Source: Pseudomonadota bacterium (GTDB taxonomy: Bacteria; Pseudomonadota; Gammaproteobacteria; Acidiferrobacterales; UBA6901). Taken from it: a stretch of DNA of 64,000 nucleotides. Below the pieces are notes generated by a model. The model was given only the letters and a program-made list of their open reading frames with translations, was not told the DNA's origin and searched no databases. This document shows, piece after piece, positions 1 to 9,580 of this stretch (position 1 is the first letter of the stretch; every line of letters starts with the position of its first letter). Location: NCBI GenBank assembly GCA_021790335.1, contig JAJYEE010000006.1, forward strand, positions 29,467 through 93,466, in the 5' to 3' direction. A program made the translations under genes and the position numbers.

Positions 1-300
1 GGTACCGCTGCGGTGCTTGAGGCGGCAGGCGTGAAGGTCCGCCCGGTGAACAAGGTTTCGGAAGGCCGTCCACATGTGCTTGATATGCTCAAGAACGACG
101 AGATCGACATTATCGTGAACACCGTTGCCGACAAGCAGAGCATTGCGGACTCTTCGCTGATCCGGCGTGAGGCCCTGCAGCACAAAGTGACCAACTATAC
201 GACGCTCGCAGCCGCCCGTGCTGCGTGCGAGGCGCATCGCCAGGCCGCGGAGTTCGACGTCAATTCTCTGCAGGATCTGCACAAGGAGATCGCGGCATGA
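1..300 (+). CDS. carB: Carbamoyl-phosphate synthase large subunit, C-terminal end (partial)
   Basis: The reading frame is open from the first base of the window and ends at TGA 298-300, so only the last 99 residues are present. They match the C-terminal allosteric (MGS-like) domain of CarB, with the segment [11 protein letters not shown] and a terminal helix rich in Ala and Glu. The full enzyme makes carbamoyl phosphate from glutamine, bicarbonate and ATP for arginine and pyrimidine synthesis; this domain binds ornithine and UMP in known homologues. The stop codon overlaps the greA start (ATGA), as in a translationally coupled carB-greA operon. The identification rests partly on gene order. 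Confidence 0.9.
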   Translation, partial: GTAAVLEAAGVKVRPVNKVSEGRPHVLDMLKNDEIDIIVNTVADKQSIADSSLIRREALQHKVTNYTTLAAARAACEAHRQAAEFDVNSLQDLHKEIAA

Positions 301-773
301 ACAAGGTGCCGCTTACCGTCAAAGGCGCGGAGAAGCTCAAGACCGAATTGCAGCGCCTGAAGACGGTCGAACGCCCGCGTGTCATTCAGGCCATCGCCGA
401 GGCGCGCGCTCACGGAGACCTTTCCGAGAACGCCGAATACCATGCGGCCAAAGAGCAGCAGTCGTTTATCGAAGGCCGCATCGTGGACATCGGGCAAAAG
501 CTGGGAAATGCGCAGATTATCGATCCGCTGAAGGTCAATGCCAACGGACGCGTGGTGTTCGGCGCAACACTGGATCTGATGGACGAGGATACGCAGAAGG
601 AAGTCACCTACCAGATCGTCGGTGACGACGAAGCGGATATCGCATCCGGCATGATCTCGATCAGTTCGCCGATTGCACGCGCCCTGATCGGCAAGGAGCC
701 GGGCGAGGTGGTCGAAGTGCGGGTCCCGGACGGCGTGCGGCACTACGAAATCCTTGATGTGCGCTATGTCTAG
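297..773 (+). CDS. greA: Transcription elongation factor GreA
   Basis: The 158-residue product has the normal GreA length. The N-terminal coiled coil that enters the RNA polymerase secondary channel is visible, including the tip motif [14 protein letters not shown], followed by the globular C-terminal domain with [16 protein letters not shown]. GreA stimulates cleavage of backtracked RNA by stalled polymerase. The start ATG 297 was chosen because it begins the conserved MNKVPLT sequence and overlaps the carB stop by ATGA. An in-frame upstream extension to 225 lies inside carB and lacks family similarity. The next gene begins directly after the stop. Confidence 0.97.
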   Translation: MNKVPLTVKGAEKLKTELQRLKTVERPRVIQAIAEARAHGDLSENAEYHAAKEQQSFIEGRIVDIGQKLGNAQIIDPLKVNANGRVVFGATLDLMDEDTQKEVTYQIVGDDEADIASGMISISSPIARALIGKEPGEVVEVRVPDGVRHYEILDVRYV

Positions 774-1274
774 ATGCCGCCCGGCACGGCGGCCGGTACG
801 GCTGTGCGCAACCGGTTTGCTGCGCTGATCGCCGCACTCCAGGCCCTTGCTCTGACCCTGTGGGTCGGCAGCATGTGGACGGTCGGCTACCTGGTCGCAC
901 CAGTACTGTTCCGTTCCCTGCCGGATCCCATGACGGCCGGCGACATCGCGGGCAGGCTGTTCTGGATTACGGGGTACCTGGGACTTGCCTGCGGCGGGTT
1001 TCTGCTCGGAACCGTTCTCTACCGTGACGGGCTCGCCGGATGGCGCCCGCGTGTCGTGCTGGCAATGTTCACGATCAACCTGATCGGCCAGTTCGGCCTG
1101 CTGCCGGCAATGCAAAGATTGAAATCCCTGGCCCACGGAAGACTGATCGCCGCGACTCCGCTTGCCCACCGGTTCGGACTGCTCCACGGGATTGCGGGCA
1201 CGCTGTTTCTCGCCAACAGCCTGCTCGGGTTGTTGCTTGTGACGCGCGGGCTGCGGCCCCGTGGCAGGGGTTGA
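774..1274 (+). CDS. DUF4149 domain-containing membrane protein
   Basis: This 166-residue hydrophobic protein has about four predicted membrane segments, around residues 14-36, 58-80, 86-106 and 130-155. Its pattern (LWVGSMWTVGYLVAPVLF near the N terminus) resembles the DUF4149 family, often found between greA and rlmE in Gammaproteobacteria. Molecular function is unknown. The ATG lies immediately after the greA stop with no spacer, so it is almost certainly co-transcribed and coupled. The usual antisense yhbY gene of this neighbourhood is not visible here. Confidence 0.8.
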   Translation: MPPGTAAGTAVRNRFAALIAALQALALTLWVGSMWTVGYLVAPVLFRSLPDPMTAGDIAGRLFWITGYLGLACGGFLLGTVLYRDGLAGWRPRVVLAMFTINLIGQFGLLPAMQRLKSLAHGRLIAATPLAHRFGLLHGIAGTLFLANSLLGLLLVTRGLRPRGRG

Positions 1275-1385
1275 TATGGGCGTCATGGTCCGGCCTGCCC
1301 GGGGGGCGCTGCCTGGCTGCGCCCGGTTCCTGCGCCACTGCAGACTTCGAATTCCTCGCGTTCAGGCGCTGAAGGCGGGTTAGCC

Positions 1386-2012
1386 GTGGCCCGGACAAAA
1401 AGCAGCAAGGCCTGGCTGGCCGAGCATTTTACCGATCCATTCGTCAAGCGTGCGCAGCAGGAGGGGTTCCGTTCGCGCGCCGTCTACAAGCTCGAAGAGA
1501 TCGATCGTCGCGACCATCTTCTGCGGCCGGGGATGGTGGTGGTCGACCTCGGTGCGGCGCCCGGGGGCTGGTCGCAATACGCCGGGCGCCGCGTGGGTGC
1601 TGCCGGGCGGGTGCTGGCGCTCGACATCCTTCCCATGGATCCTATTGCCGGCGTGGATACGCTGCAGGGCGATTTCACCGAAAAAGAGGTGCTCGACCAG
1701 GCGCTTGAGCGTCTGCAGGGGCGGCCGGTCGATCTTGTAATCTCGGATATGGCACCCAATATTAGCGGTATCGGTGCTGCCGACCAGGCGCGTGCCATGT
1801 ATCTGGCGGAATTGGCGGTGGATTTTGCGGCGCAGGCGCTGCGTTCCGGAGGCGATCTCCTCGTGAAGGTGTTCCAGGGAAGCGGGTACGGAGAGCTGCA
1901 CCAGAGTATGCGCGGGCGGTTTGAACGCGTGCTGGTACGCAAGCCGCAGGCCTCACGGGCGCGCAGCCGCGAGATATACTTGGTAGGCAAGGGTTATCGC
2001 GGCGTAAATTGA
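1386..2012 (+). CDS. rlmE: 23S rRNA (uridine-2552-2'-O)-methyltransferase RlmE (FtsJ)
   Basis: The 208-residue protein is the usual RlmE length. The SAM-binding motif [14 protein letters not shown] is at about residues 54-67, the catalytic aspartate lies in [11 protein letters not shown], and the catalytic lysine in [10 protein letters not shown], matching the K-D-K-E tetrad known for FtsJ. The enzyme methylates U2552 of 23S rRNA in the A loop late in 50S assembly. The start GTG 1386 begins [14 protein letters not shown], typical of the family. It precedes ftsH, the conserved rlmE-ftsH pairing of Gammaproteobacteria. About 120 bp separate the two genes. Confidence 0.96.
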   Translation: MARTKSSKAWLAEHFTDPFVKRAQQEGFRSRAVYKLEEIDRRDHLLRPGMVVVDLGAAPGGWSQYAGRRVGAAGRVLALDILPMDPIAGVDTLQGDFTEKEVLDQALERLQGRPVDLVISDMAPNISGIGAADQARAMYLAELAVDFAAQALRSGGDLLVKVFQGSGYGELHQSMRGRFERVLVRKPQASRARSREIYLVGKGYRGVN

Positions 2013-2065
2013 TCCTGGATGCGGTTGTTTGAACCGAGTAAACGTAGCAAAATGGAAACCAATCC

Positions 2066-2094
2066 CCCCGTACGGGGTCTGATTTCGACCAGAC
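2066..2094 (+). promoter_or_regulatory. Possible hairpins in the ftsH leader
   Basis: Two adjacent inverted repeats sit between rlmE and ftsH: CCCCGTACGGGG, followed by GTCTG/CAGAC around an 8-base loop (2077-2094). They end about 40 bases before the ftsH TTG start. They could form in the rlmE-ftsH transcript and affect processing or ftsH translation. No T-run follows, so they are not an obvious terminator. Function is inferred only from symmetry. Confidence 0.3.
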
Positions 2095-2132
2095 TCCGAA
2101 GAGTCCTCGGGTCGGCTGAATGAGGCAAGATA

Positions 2133-4052
2133 TTGAATAATCTCACGAAGAATCTACTCCTGTGGCTCGTCATTGCCGTCGTGCTGATGTCGGTGTTCAA
2201 CAACTTCGGCAACCGCCAGACGTCGGTGCACCAGATGGCCTATTCGCAGTTCTACAGCCAGCTGCTGAGCGGGCAGGTCAGCAAGGTTACCATCGAGGGC
2301 CGCAAGATCCAGGGCATCACCAAGAGCGGTGACAAGTTCAACACCTACAGCCCCGAGACCGACAACCGTGCCCTGATCGGTGACCTGCTCCGTAACAACG
2401 TCACCATCGATGCCAAGCCTCCGGAAGAGCAGTCTCTGCTGCTGCAGATCTTCATCAACTGGTTCCCGATGCTGCTGCTGGTGGGTGTGTGGGTGTTTTT
2501 CATGCGCCAGATGCAGGGCGGAGGTAGCGGCCGCGGGGCGATGGGCTTCGGCAAGAGCCGGGCGCGCATGCTCACCGAGGAACAGAACAAGGTCACGTTC
2601 GAGGATGTCGCCGGCGTGGAGGAAGCCAAGGAAGAGGTCGGCGAGCTGGTGGAATTCCTGCGTGACCCGTCGAAGTTCCAGAAGCTGGGCGGGCGCATCC
2701 CCAAGGGGGTGTTGATGACCGGTTCTCCGGGCACTGGCAAGACGCTGCTTGCGAAGGCGATCGCGGGCGAAGCCAAGGTGCCGTTCTTCTCGATTTCCGG
2801 GTCCGATTTCGTCGAGATGTTCGTCGGCGTCGGTGCCTCGCGTGTGCGCGACATGTTCGATCAGGCCAAGAAGCACGCGCCGTGCATCATCTTCATCGAC
2901 GAGATCGATGCGGTCGGCCGCCAGCGCGGCGCCGGACTCGGCGGCGGCCATGATGAGCGCGAGCAGACGCTCAACCAGCTGCTGGTGGAGATGGACGGAT
3001 TCGAGGGCACCGAGGGCGTCATAGTCATCGCGGCCACCAACAGGCCGGATGTGCTGGATCCGGCGTTGCTGCGTCCCGGACGGTTTGATCGCCAGGTCTA
3101 TGTGCCGTTGCCCGATATCCGGGGTCGTGAGCAGATCCTGAAGGTCCATATGCGCAAGGTGCCGGTATCCGACAATGTCGTACCGAGCATTCTCGCGCGT
3201 GGTACTCCCGGATTCTCCGGTGCGGATCTCGCCAATCTTGTGAACGAGGCCGCGCTGTTTGCGGCGCGAGCCAACAAGCGGCTCGTCGACATGGAGGATT
3301 TCGAGAAGGCGAAGGACAAGATCGTGATGGGTGCCGAACGCCGCTCCATCGTGATGCCGGAGAAGGAGCGCATGAATACGGCCTATCACGAGTCCGGACA
3401 TACGGTGGTGGCCAAGACGCTGCCCAACACCGATCCCGTGCACAAGGTGACCATCATCCCGCGCGGCCGCGCGCTTGGTGTGACAATGCAGCTGCCGATC
3501 GAAGATCGCTACAGCCATGACCGCGAATCGCTGCTGTCGACCATCGCAGTGCTCATGGGAGGCCGCATTGCCGAAGAGGTGTTCATGCATCAGATGACGA
3601 CCGGTGCGGCAAACGACTTCGAACGTGCCACCGAACTTGCACGCAACATGGTTACCCGCTGGGGCATGAGCGATGCGCTCGGTACGCGGGTCTATGGCGA
3701 GAACCAGAGCGAGGTCTTCCTGGGACGCGACGTGACGACGCACAAGAACCTCAGCGATGCTACGGTCCAGCTTGTCGACAACGAGATCCGGCGCATCATC
3801 GACGAGGAGTACGCCCGGGCGCGCAAGATCATCGAGGACAACCGCGACAAGATCGAGCTGATGGCGAAGGCGCTGCTCGAGTGGGAGACCCTGAACTCGG
3901 ATCAGATCGACGACATCATGGCCGGGAAGCAGCCGCGCCCTCCCGAGGACTTTGCCGGGCCGGCGACGCCAGGTTCGGATCAGCAGCCCGGTTCGCCTGC
4001 CGCCCGCAAGCCGCGCGCCAAGCCGATCGACGCCCCGGCTGCGGAGCACTGA
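2133..4052 (+). CDS. ftsH: ATP-dependent zinc metalloprotease FtsH
   Basis: This 639-residue membrane AAA+ protease degrades membrane and regulatory proteins. Two transmembrane segments lie at about residues 6-24 and 103-124, flanking a periplasmic domain. The Walker A motif GSPGTGKT is at 197-204 (Ser replaces the usual first Pro), Walker B IIFIDE at about 252-257, the second region of homology around 300-320, and the zinc site HESGH at 419-423. The C terminus is Pro/Ala rich. The start is TTG 2133, preceded by TGAGGCAAG; it gives [13 protein letters not shown], aligning with known FtsH N termini, and no ATG gives a better fit. The gene heads the ftsH-folP-glmM-tpiA-secG run. Confidence 0.97.
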   Translation: MNNLTKNLLLWLVIAVVLMSVFNNFGNRQTSVHQMAYSQFYSQLLSGQVSKVTIEGRKIQGITKSGDKFNTYSPETDNRALIGDLLRNNVTIDAKPPEEQSLLLQIFINWFPMLLLVGVWVFFMRQMQGGGSGRGAMGFGKSRARMLTEEQNKVTFEDVAGVEEAKEEVGELVEFLRDPSKFQKLGGRIPKGVLMTGSPGTGKTLLAKAIAGEAKVPFFSISGSDFVEMFVGVGASRVRDMFDQAKKHAPCIIFIDEIDAVGRQRGAGLGGGHDEREQTLNQLLVEMDGFEGTEGVIVIAATNRPDVLDPALLRPGRFDRQVYVPLPDIRGREQILKVHMRKVPVSDNVVPSILARGTPGFSGADLANLVNEAALFAARANKRLVDMEDFEKAKDKIVMGAERRSIVMPEKERMNTAYHESGHTVVAKTLPNTDPVHKVTIIPRGRALGVTMQLPIEDRYSHDRESLLSTIAVLMGGRIAEEVFMHQMTTGAANDFERATELARNMVTRWGMSDALGTRVYGENQSEVFLGRDVTTHKNLSDATVQLVDNEIRRIIDEEYARARKIIEDNRDKIELMAKALLEWETLNSDQIDDIMAGKQPRPPEDFAGPATPGSDQQPGSPAARKPRAKPIDAPAAEH

Positions 4053-4091
4053 TTCGTATCGGATCGCGGTCGGTGTTGGCCTGTTCTCGCA

Positions 4092-4988
4092 ATGACCGCA
4101 CGTGACCCGGCACTTGCTCCTCCCCGTTCCGGGCCGGTCCTCGATTGCGGTGGCCGGCCGCTCGATCTGGCGCGCGTCGCTGTCATGGGCATACTCAATG
4201 TCACCCCCGATTCGTTTTCGGACGGGGGTGTTTTTTTTGCTCAGGAAAGGGCCGTGGAGCGTGCGCTGGCCATGGTCGAGGAAGGTGCCGACATCATCGA
4301 TGTGGGCGGTGAGTCGACGCGCCCGGGAGCGCCGGGCGTGCCGGTTCAGCAGGAGCTGGAGCGTGTTGTTCCCGTCATCGAGGCGCTGGTCCGTGCCGTT
4401 TCGGTTCCGATCTCCGTAGATAGTTCCAAGCCCGAAGTGATGCGCGCGGCGGCCGCCGCCGGCGCCGGAATGATCAATGATGTCATGGCTTTGCGCGCGT
4501 TCGGTGCGGTGGAGACGGCGCGTGAACTGAAGCTTCCGGTCTGCCTCATGCACATGCAGGGTGAGCCGCGCACCATGCAGTGCAATCCCCGATACCAGGA
4601 TGTGGTCGGCGAAGTCCGCGATTTCCTGCGCGGGCGAATCGAAGTCTGCACCCGGGCCGGAATCCAACGGGACCGCCTCCTGGCGGATCCGGGTTTCGGC
4701 TTCGGCAAGAACCTCGCGCACAATTTCGAATTGTTGCGCAGGCTCCCGGAATTCAAGGTTTTGCAGGTTCCGATCCTGGCGGGCCTCTCGCGCAAGTCCA
4801 TGATCGGCGCGGTGCTCGGTCTGCCGGTCGATCAACGTGTGCACGCCAGCGTAGCCCTGGCGTTATGCGCGGCGCAGAACGGTGCCGGAATCGTACGGGT
4901 CCACGACGTGCGCCCGACACGTGATGCGATCCGCATGCTCGAAGCGGTCGCCGGTTGCGGCCGGATGCGATCGACTACAATGGAATGA
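4092..4988 (+). CDS. folP: Dihydropteroate synthase
   Basis: The enzyme joins p-aminobenzoate to dihydropterin pyrophosphate in folate synthesis. The 298-residue TIM barrel carries the three signature loops: MGILNVTPDSFSDGG at about 33-47, VGGESTRPGA at about 73-82, and DPGFGFGKN near residue 200. The C-terminal SRKSMIG motif binds pterin in known structures. The start ATG 4092 has no strong ribosome binding site, but the extension before the first motif is of normal length. It follows ftsH by 39 bp and precedes glmM by 29 bp, the usual gammaproteobacterial order. Confidence 0.96.
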   Translation: MTARDPALAPPRSGPVLDCGGRPLDLARVAVMGILNVTPDSFSDGGVFFAQERAVERALAMVEEGADIIDVGGESTRPGAPGVPVQQELERVVPVIEALVRAVSVPISVDSSKPEVMRAAAAAGAGMINDVMALRAFGAVETARELKLPVCLMHMQGEPRTMQCNPRYQDVVGEVRDFLRGRIEVCTRAGIQRDRLLADPGFGFGKNLAHNFELLRRLPEFKVLQVPILAGLSRKSMIGAVLGLPVDQRVHASVALALCAAQNGAGIVRVHDVRPTRDAIRMLEAVAGCGRMRSTTME

Positions 4989-5017
4989 GGCATGCCTAAT
5001 CGCAAGAGGAGGAACGG

Positions 5018-6370
5018 ATGAGCAAGCGCTATTTCGGCACCGATGGGATCCGCGGATGCATGGGCGAGGAGCCGATCACGCCGGAAACCGTGCTCAAGCT
5101 CGGCTGGGCAGCCGGCTGTGTCCTGGGAAAAGGCGTCACTGACCATGCCAAAATCCTCATCGGGAAGGACACGCGGGTATCCGGCTATCTGCTGGAATCG
5201 GCGCTCGAGGCGGGGCTGTCGGCGGCCGGCGTCGATATCCGCCTGCTCGGCCCTATGCCGACCCCCGGCATTGCTTATCTGACTCGTACCGCGCGTGCTC
5301 GCGCCGGTATCGTCATCAGCGCCTCGCACAACCCTTATCAGGACAACGGCATCAAGTTCTTTTCCTCCGAGGGATGTAAGCTGCCGGACGAGGTGGAGAT
5401 CGAAATCGAACGCATGATGGCCGAACCCCTGCGCACCGCAGCGCCCGCCAACCTCGGCAAGGCCAAGCGCTACGAAGATGCCGGCGGCCGGTATATCGAG
5501 TTCTGCAAGAGCACTTTTCCGCACCGGCTCAGCCTCGAAGGGCTGAAGATCGTCATCGACTGCGCCAACGGCGCCGCCTACCAGATTGCGCCACACGTAT
5601 TCAGCGAGTTGGGCGCCGACGTGGTGGCCATCGGCAACCAGCCGGACGGGCTCAATATCAATCATGAGTGCGGATCGACGGATACCAGGCTGCTGCGCAA
5701 GATGGTGGTCGAGCAGCGCGCCGATCTGGGAATTGCACTCGATGGCGACGGTGACCGGGTCATCATGGTGGACAGCGGCGGCGCGATCGTCGACGGCGAC
5801 CAGCTCCTCTATATCATCGCGGAAGCGCGCCGGGCCATGGACCGGCTGCGGGGCGGGGTGGTGGGTACGCTGATGAGCAATCTGGGGCTCGAGCAGGCGC
5901 TGCAGGGCAAGGGGATTCCGTTCAGGCGCGCCCAGGTGGGGGACCGGTACGTTCTTTCGATCCTCCAGCAGGAGGGATGGGAGCTCGGCGGGGAGACATC
6001 CGGACATCTCATCTGCCTCGACAAGAGCACCACCGGCGATGGGATCGTCGCGGCGCTCGAAGTGGTCGCAGTCCTGCGCCAGTCGGGCCGGACCCTGGCT
6101 GAACTCAAGGCCGGCATGGCGGTGTACCCGCAGACCATGATCAATGTGCGCATGAACCGACGTTTCGACGTCAACGGTTCCAAATCCGTCACGAGTGTCC
6201 TGAACGAGGTCACGGCGCAATTGGGTTCCCAGGGCCGGGTCGTGCTGCGTGCTTCAGGCACCGAGCCGGTGGTCCGGGTGATGATCGAGGGCAAGGACAG
6301 GGAGCTCATCGAGCGTCTCGGCCGGCATCTCGCCGATACCGTGCAGCGGGCTGCCGAGGAAGCGGCCTGA
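5018..6370 (+). CDS. glmM: Phosphoglucosamine mutase
   Basis: GlmM converts glucosamine-6-phosphate to glucosamine-1-phosphate on the route to UDP-GlcNAc for peptidoglycan and lipopolysaccharide. The 450-residue protein shows the catalytic phosphoserine loop [16 protein letters not shown] near residue 100, the metal-binding loop DGDGDRVI near residue 243, and the substrate loop GETSGH near residue 328, with a C-terminal [12 protein letters not shown] phosphate-binding loop. A strong ribosome binding site (GAGGAGGAACGG) sits just before ATG 5018. UDP-GlcNAc made through this step would also feed the gnnA-gnnB pathway near the end of the window. Confidence 0.97.
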   Translation: MSKRYFGTDGIRGCMGEEPITPETVLKLGWAAGCVLGKGVTDHAKILIGKDTRVSGYLLESALEAGLSAAGVDIRLLGPMPTPGIAYLTRTARARAGIVISASHNPYQDNGIKFFSSEGCKLPDEVEIEIERMMAEPLRTAAPANLGKAKRYEDAGGRYIEFCKSTFPHRLSLEGLKIVIDCANGAAYQIAPHVFSELGADVVAIGNQPDGLNINHECGSTDTRLLRKMVVEQRADLGIALDGDGDRVIMVDSGGAIVDGDQLLYIIAEARRAMDRLRGGVVGTLMSNLGLEQALQGKGIPFRRAQVGDRYVLSILQQEGWELGGETSGHLICLDKSTTGDGIVAALEVVAVLRQSGRTLAELKAGMAVYPQTMINVRMNRRFDVNGSKSVTSVLNEVTAQLGSQGRVVLRASGTEPVVRVMIEGKDRELIERLGRHLADTVQRAAEEAA

Positions 6371-6451
6371 GCGGTTCCGGCACATTGCACAAAATGCCGC
6401 TTTCGCCGCAGATGGTCCGGTCAGGAACGAAATGCCGGCCGCCGGGGCAAA

Positions 6452-6480
6452 TTGCATTCTGTGCCAGCGACCGGTAACAT
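6452..6480 (+). promoter_or_regulatory. Possible sigma70 promoter for tpiA
   Basis: TTGCAT and TAACAT are separated by 17 bp, ending 55 bp before the tpiA ATG. Both boxes match the sigma70 consensus only moderately. The 165 bp gap after glmM makes an internal promoter plausible. This is inference from sequence alone. Confidence 0.3.
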
Positions 6481-6535
6481 CGCGCCCGCTTCTGTAGGTT
6501 TCGGCCTCATGCCTAAACAATAAGCGGAGAACACC

Positions 6536-7288
6536 ATGCGCCGTCCGATGGTCGCCGGCAACTGGAAAATGAACGGAACCCAGGCCGAGGCAGCGGCGCT
6601 GGTGGGCGGAATCGAGCAGGGTCTGGACGGGGTGAGGCACGCCGAAATACTGGTATGTCCGCCGTACATTCTCGTCCCGGTCGTCGCGGAGTGGCTGAGC
6701 GGCAGCCGCGTCACCTGGGGTGGGCAGAACCTGAGCGCCCATAAGTCCGGTGCCTATACCGGAGAGATATCGGGCACCATGCTGCGCGATTTCGGCTGTA
6801 GTCATGTCATTGTGGGCCACTCCGAGCGGCGTGCGCTCTACGGCGAAAGCGATCAGGCTGTGGCTGAAAAATTCAAGGCCGCCCAGAGCGTCGGACTCGT
6901 TCCGATCCTGTGTGTCGGAGAGACTCTGGCCGAACGCGAAGCCAATCAGACCGAGACGGTGGTGGGGCGACAGCTTGATGCGGTGGTCAAGCTTGCCGGC
7001 ATAGCGGCGATGGACAATGCGATCGTTGCCTATGAGCCGGTTTGGGCCATAGGTACGGGCAGGACCGCTACTCCGGAACAGGCGCAAAGCGTGCATGCGT
7101 TCATTCGTGCACGCCTGGCGCAGCTCAGTGCGACCGTGGCCGAGCGGCTGCGGATACTGTATGGCGGCAGCGTCAAGGCGGCCAATGCGCAACAGCTGTT
7201 CGTACAGCCAGACATTGACGGTGGACTGATCGGCGGTGCATCGTTGGACGTAGAGGAGTTCCTGGCCATCTGCCGGGCCGCCGGCTGA
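6536..7288 (+). CDS. tpiA: Triosephosphate isomerase
   Basis: TpiA interconverts dihydroxyacetone phosphate and glyceraldehyde-3-phosphate in glycolysis and gluconeogenesis. The 250-residue product has the active-site lysine in GNWKMN (about residue 11), the catalytic histidine in IVGHSERR (about 97), and the catalytic glutamate with flexible loop 6 in AYEPVWAIGTG (about 169). GGSVKAAN near residue 213 binds phosphate. The ATG is preceded by AAGCGGAGAACACC, a good ribosome binding site. The gene lies between glmM and secG as in many Gammaproteobacteria. Confidence 0.97.
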   Translation: MRRPMVAGNWKMNGTQAEAAALVGGIEQGLDGVRHAEILVCPPYILVPVVAEWLSGSRVTWGGQNLSAHKSGAYTGEISGTMLRDFGCSHVIVGHSERRALYGESDQAVAEKFKAAQSVGLVPILCVGETLAEREANQTETVVGRQLDAVVKLAGIAAMDNAIVAYEPVWAIGTGRTATPEQAQSVHAFIRARLAQLSATVAERLRILYGGSVKAANAQQLFVQPDIDGGLIGGASLDVEEFLAICRAAG

Positions 7289-7341
7289 ACCGGGGCAGGT
7301 GCCGACAGCGGGGCTGCGGGCGGGCGGAAGCCCGCATTACT

Positions 7342-7363
7342 GCGCGCCATCGGCGCGCTTTTG
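7342..7363 (+). terminator. Terminator-like hairpin between tpiA and secG
   Basis: A perfect 7-bp stem GCGCGCC/GGCGCGC with a 3-base loop (7342-7358) is followed by TTTTGTT. It sits 54 bp after the tpiA stop and 21 bp before the secG start. It could end or attenuate tpiA transcription. The short T run makes it weak or partial. Confidence 0.55.
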
Positions 7364-7384
7364 TTGATAGCGGTGAGCGCGAAC

Positions 7385-7732
7385 ATGTTGAAAGAGTTGC
7401 TGTTGGTTGTTCATGTGCTGGTGGCTGTCGCCATTGTCGGCCTGGTGCTTCTGCAACAGGGCCAGGGTGCGGATATCGGAGCCGCCTTCGGCAGCGGCGC
7501 GTCGCAGACGCTGTTCGGCGCGCGCGGGTCGGCGACATTCCTGAGTCGGGTTACCGCGGCGCTGGCCACCATATTCTTCATTACCAGCCTTTCGCTGACC
7601 ATCATCGATGCGCGCGAGGCACGGACAAAAAGCGTAACCCAGGAAGTTCCGGCAAGCTCGGTGCCCGCAGCGCCGGCACCAGCCGCTCCAGCCGTACCGG
7701 CTGCCCCCGGTGTACCGGTGGTTCCGAAATAA
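7385..7732 (+). CDS. secG: Preprotein translocase subunit SecG
   Basis: SecG assists SecYE in protein export across the inner membrane. The 115-residue product has two membrane helices (about residues 3-22 and 53-73) around the family motif [16 protein letters not shown] and the [10 protein letters not shown] segment. The C-terminal tail is a low-complexity Ala/Pro/Val repeat, longer than needed for function but common in the family. ATG 7385 begins the conserved [10 protein letters not shown]; an upstream in-frame TTG at 7361 overlaps the terminator hairpin and is rejected. tRNA-Leu follows 21 bp later, the same secG-leuU arrangement seen in E. coli. Confidence 0.95.
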   Translation: MLKELLLVVHVLVAVAIVGLVLLQQGQGADIGAAFGSGASQTLFGARGSATFLSRVTAALATIFFITSLSLTIIDAREARTKSVTQEVPASSVPAAPAPAAPAVPAAPGVPVVPK

Positions 7733-7753
7733 GCAAAGGGGTCGATTTACACA

Positions 7754-7838
7754 GCCGAAGTGGTGAAATTGGTAGACACGCCGTCTTGAGGGGGCGGTGG
7801 CGCAAGCCGTGCGGGTTCGAGTCCCGCCTTCGGCACCA
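7754..7838 (+). tRNA. tRNA-Leu (anticodon GAG)
   Basis: The 85-base gene has acceptor strands GCCGAAG/CTTCGGC, discriminator A and an encoded CCA. The anticodon stem CCGTC/GGCGG encloses the loop TTGAGGG with anticodon GAG, reading CUC/CUU. A long variable arm GTGGCGCAAGCC fits a class II leucine tRNA, and the T arm GCGGG-TTCGAGT-CCCGC is regular. Its place after secG matches leuU of E. coli, also a GAG tRNA. It is probably read through from secG. Confidence 0.97.
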
Positions 7839-7953
7839 TTTGTCGTAGTATCCGTAAAGTCTGCAGCCGGGCAGTATGCCGATAGGGGGTTTTGATACCT
7901 CCCAAAACGGCTATAACCCCATGAAAATTATACTAGTTATAGGCTGTTCTGTC

Positions 7954-7983
7954 TTGACTTTGCGTGTCTCCGGAGCCTAGACT
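7954..7983 (+). promoter_or_regulatory. Probable sigma70 promoter of the nuo operon
   Basis: TTGACT (7954-7959) and TAGACT (7978-7983) are 18 bp apart, about 60 bp before the nuoA ATG. The -35 box matches five of six consensus bases. The gap between tRNA-Leu and nuoA is AT-richer than its surroundings, as expected for a promoter region. A start point near 7990 would give a leader of roughly 50 bases. Confidence 0.55.
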
Positions 7984-8042
7984 GCTCGGCTAGGTCTTTA
8001 GTGGGTCTGTTCACACAAAATAAAACGCCCCTGGGGTCGCTG

Positions 8043-8399
8043 ATGCTGGAGAACTATCTCCCCATTCTGCTTTTCATCGCTGTCGGCATCGCTGTCGGCG
8101 TGGTACCCATGGCTATGGGACGGTTGCTGGGCCCCCATCGTCCCGACAACGAAAAGCTTTCACCGTATGAATGCGGGTTCGAGGCGTTCGAGGATTCCCG
8201 CACCAAATTCGATGTGCGTTATTACCTCGTGGCGATCCTGTTCATCATCTTCGATCTCGAGATTGCTTTCCTCTTTCCCTGGGCCATCGTTCTGCGGCAG
8301 ATAGGCGTGTTCGGGTTTCTCGCCATGATGATTTTCCTTGGCATCCTCGTGATCGGCTTCATATACGAGTGGCGCAAGGGAGCCCTGGAATGGGAATAG
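8043..8399 (+). CDS. nuoA: NADH-quinone oxidoreductase subunit A
   Basis: NuoA is a small membrane subunit of proton-pumping complex I. The 118-residue protein has three predicted helices (about residues 6-27, 63-84 and 88-109). The conserved quinone-site loop with [12 protein letters not shown] lies between helices 1 and 2, and [19 protein letters not shown] follows. ATG 8043 gives the conserved [11 protein letters not shown] start; an in-frame GTG at 8001 would add 14 unrelated residues. It overlaps nuoB by 10 bp, suggesting translational coupling. Confidence 0.95.
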   Translation: MLENYLPILLFIAVGIAVGVVPMAMGRLLGPHRPDNEKLSPYECGFEAFEDSRTKFDVRYYLVAILFIIFDLEIAFLFPWAIVLRQIGVFGFLAMMIFLGILVIGFIYEWRKGALEWE

Positions 8400-8866
8400 A
8401 GGGTGTTCTGGAAAGAGGCTGGATCACGACCTCTGCCGACAAGCTCATCAATTGGACGCGCACCGGCTCGCTGTGGCCCATGACCTTCGGTCTGGCGTGC
8501 TGCGCGGTGGAAATGATGCATGCCGGGGCATCGCGTTACGACCTGGACCGCTTTGGCATCGTGTTCCGTCCCAGCCCGCGACAATCGGACGTAATGATTG
8601 TTGCCGGAACGCTCGTGAACAAGATGGCCCCGGCTCTGCGCAGGGTCTATGACCAGATGGCGGAGCCGCGCTGGGTGATTTCCATGGGTTCCTGCGCCAA
8701 CGGCGGCGGCTATTATCATTATTCCTACTCCGTCGTCCGAGGTTGTGACCGCATCGTGCCTGTGGACATCTATGTACCCGGCTGCCCTCCGACCGCCGAG
8801 GCGCTGCTGTACGGCATCATCCAGCTGCAGAACAAGATCAAGCGTACCAATACCATAGCCCGCTAG
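8390..8866 (+). CDS. nuoB: NADH-quinone oxidoreductase subunit B (cluster N2)
   Basis: NuoB carries the last 4Fe-4S cluster, N2, which reduces quinone. The four ligands are visible in the 158-residue product: the tandem cysteines of [10 protein letters not shown] at about 37-38, [15 protein letters not shown] near 102, and [10 protein letters not shown] near 132. The start ATG 8390 lies within the nuoA end and begins [14 protein letters not shown], as in homologues. The longer open frame to 8171 lies inside nuoA and has no family similarity. Confidence 0.96.
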   Translation: MGIEGVLERGWITTSADKLINWTRTGSLWPMTFGLACCAVEMMHAGASRYDLDRFGIVFRPSPRQSDVMIVAGTLVNKMAPALRRVYDQMAEPRWVISMGSCANGGGYYHYSYSVVRGCDRIVPVDIYVPGCPPTAEALLYGIIQLQNKIKRTNTIAR

Positions 8867-8891
8867 GCCGAGACCGCTTAGAGCCAAGTTC

Positions 8892-9503
8892 ATGAGTGAA
8901 TCACTTCAGGCGCTTGCCGATCATGCTGCCGAAAAATTCGGTGATGCGGTGCTCGGTGCGCGCCAGGCTGCAGGCGAGCTCACGCTCGAGATAAGAGCGG
9001 ACTCCTTGCGCCGTGTATGCTCGGTTCTGCGCACGAACCCGATGTTCTCCTTCGAGCAGCTCATCGACCTGTGCGGCGTGGACTACCTTGGTTATGCCGC
9101 GGAATCCCCCAGGGGCGCTAGGGTTGGTCCGCGTTTTGCGGTCGTATACCACCTGCTGTCGATCGCACGCAACCAGCGGCTGCGTCTGCGGGTATTCGCC
9201 AACGATGAAATGCCGGTGGTCGATTCGGTAGTGGACATCTGGAACTCGGCAAACTGGTATGAGCGCGAGGTGTTCGATCTGTTCGGGATCGTATTCGATG
9301 GGCATCCGGATTTGCGCCGCATCCTGACCGATTACGGTTTCATAGGCCATCCGTTCCGTAAGGATTTTCCGCTGATCGGCCAGGTCGAGATGCGCTATGA
9401 CGCCGAGCGCCGGCGCGTCATCTATCAGCCGGTCACTATCGAGCCGCGGGTGCTGGTTCCGCGTGTTATCCGCGAGGAGGGCTACGGTGCCAGGGACGAG
9501 TAA
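8892..9503 (+). CDS. nuoC: NADH-quinone oxidoreductase subunit C
   Basis: NuoC (30-kDa subunit) is a peripheral-arm protein binding NuoD near the quinone site. The 203-residue product has the family signature ERE(V/A)FDLFGI: here [22 protein letters not shown] is readable around residues 118-138, with the following [10 protein letters not shown] motif. It is a separate gene, unlike the fused nuoCD of enterobacteria, and resembles the arrangement in alpha-, beta- and many other Gammaproteobacteria. It starts at ATG 8892, 25 bp after nuoB. Confidence 0.95.
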   Translation: MSESLQALADHAAEKFGDAVLGARQAAGELTLEIRADSLRRVCSVLRTNPMFSFEQLIDLCGVDYLGYAAESPRGARVGPRFAVVYHLLSIARNQRLRLRVFANDEMPVVDSVVDIWNSANWYEREVFDLFGIVFDGHPDLRRILTDYGFIGHPFRKDFPLIGQVEMRYDAERRRVIYQPVTIEPRVLVPRVIREEGYGARDE

Positions 9504-9580
9504 TCTGCGAATTCAGCGTGGACTGCAGGAGCAAGGGCGCCACCGTGCGGCGCTGCCGGTTGGACGGGGAGGCGCGATCC

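Noticed and set aside
2154..4844. 896-codon open frame on the minus strand
   Set aside because: It lies opposite ftsH and folP, is His/Asp/Arg rich and has no recognisable domain; it is a by-product of the GC-rich third positions of the plus-strand genes.
4832..6220. 462-codon minus-strand frame
   Set aside because: It is antisense to glmM with no motif or ribosome binding site.
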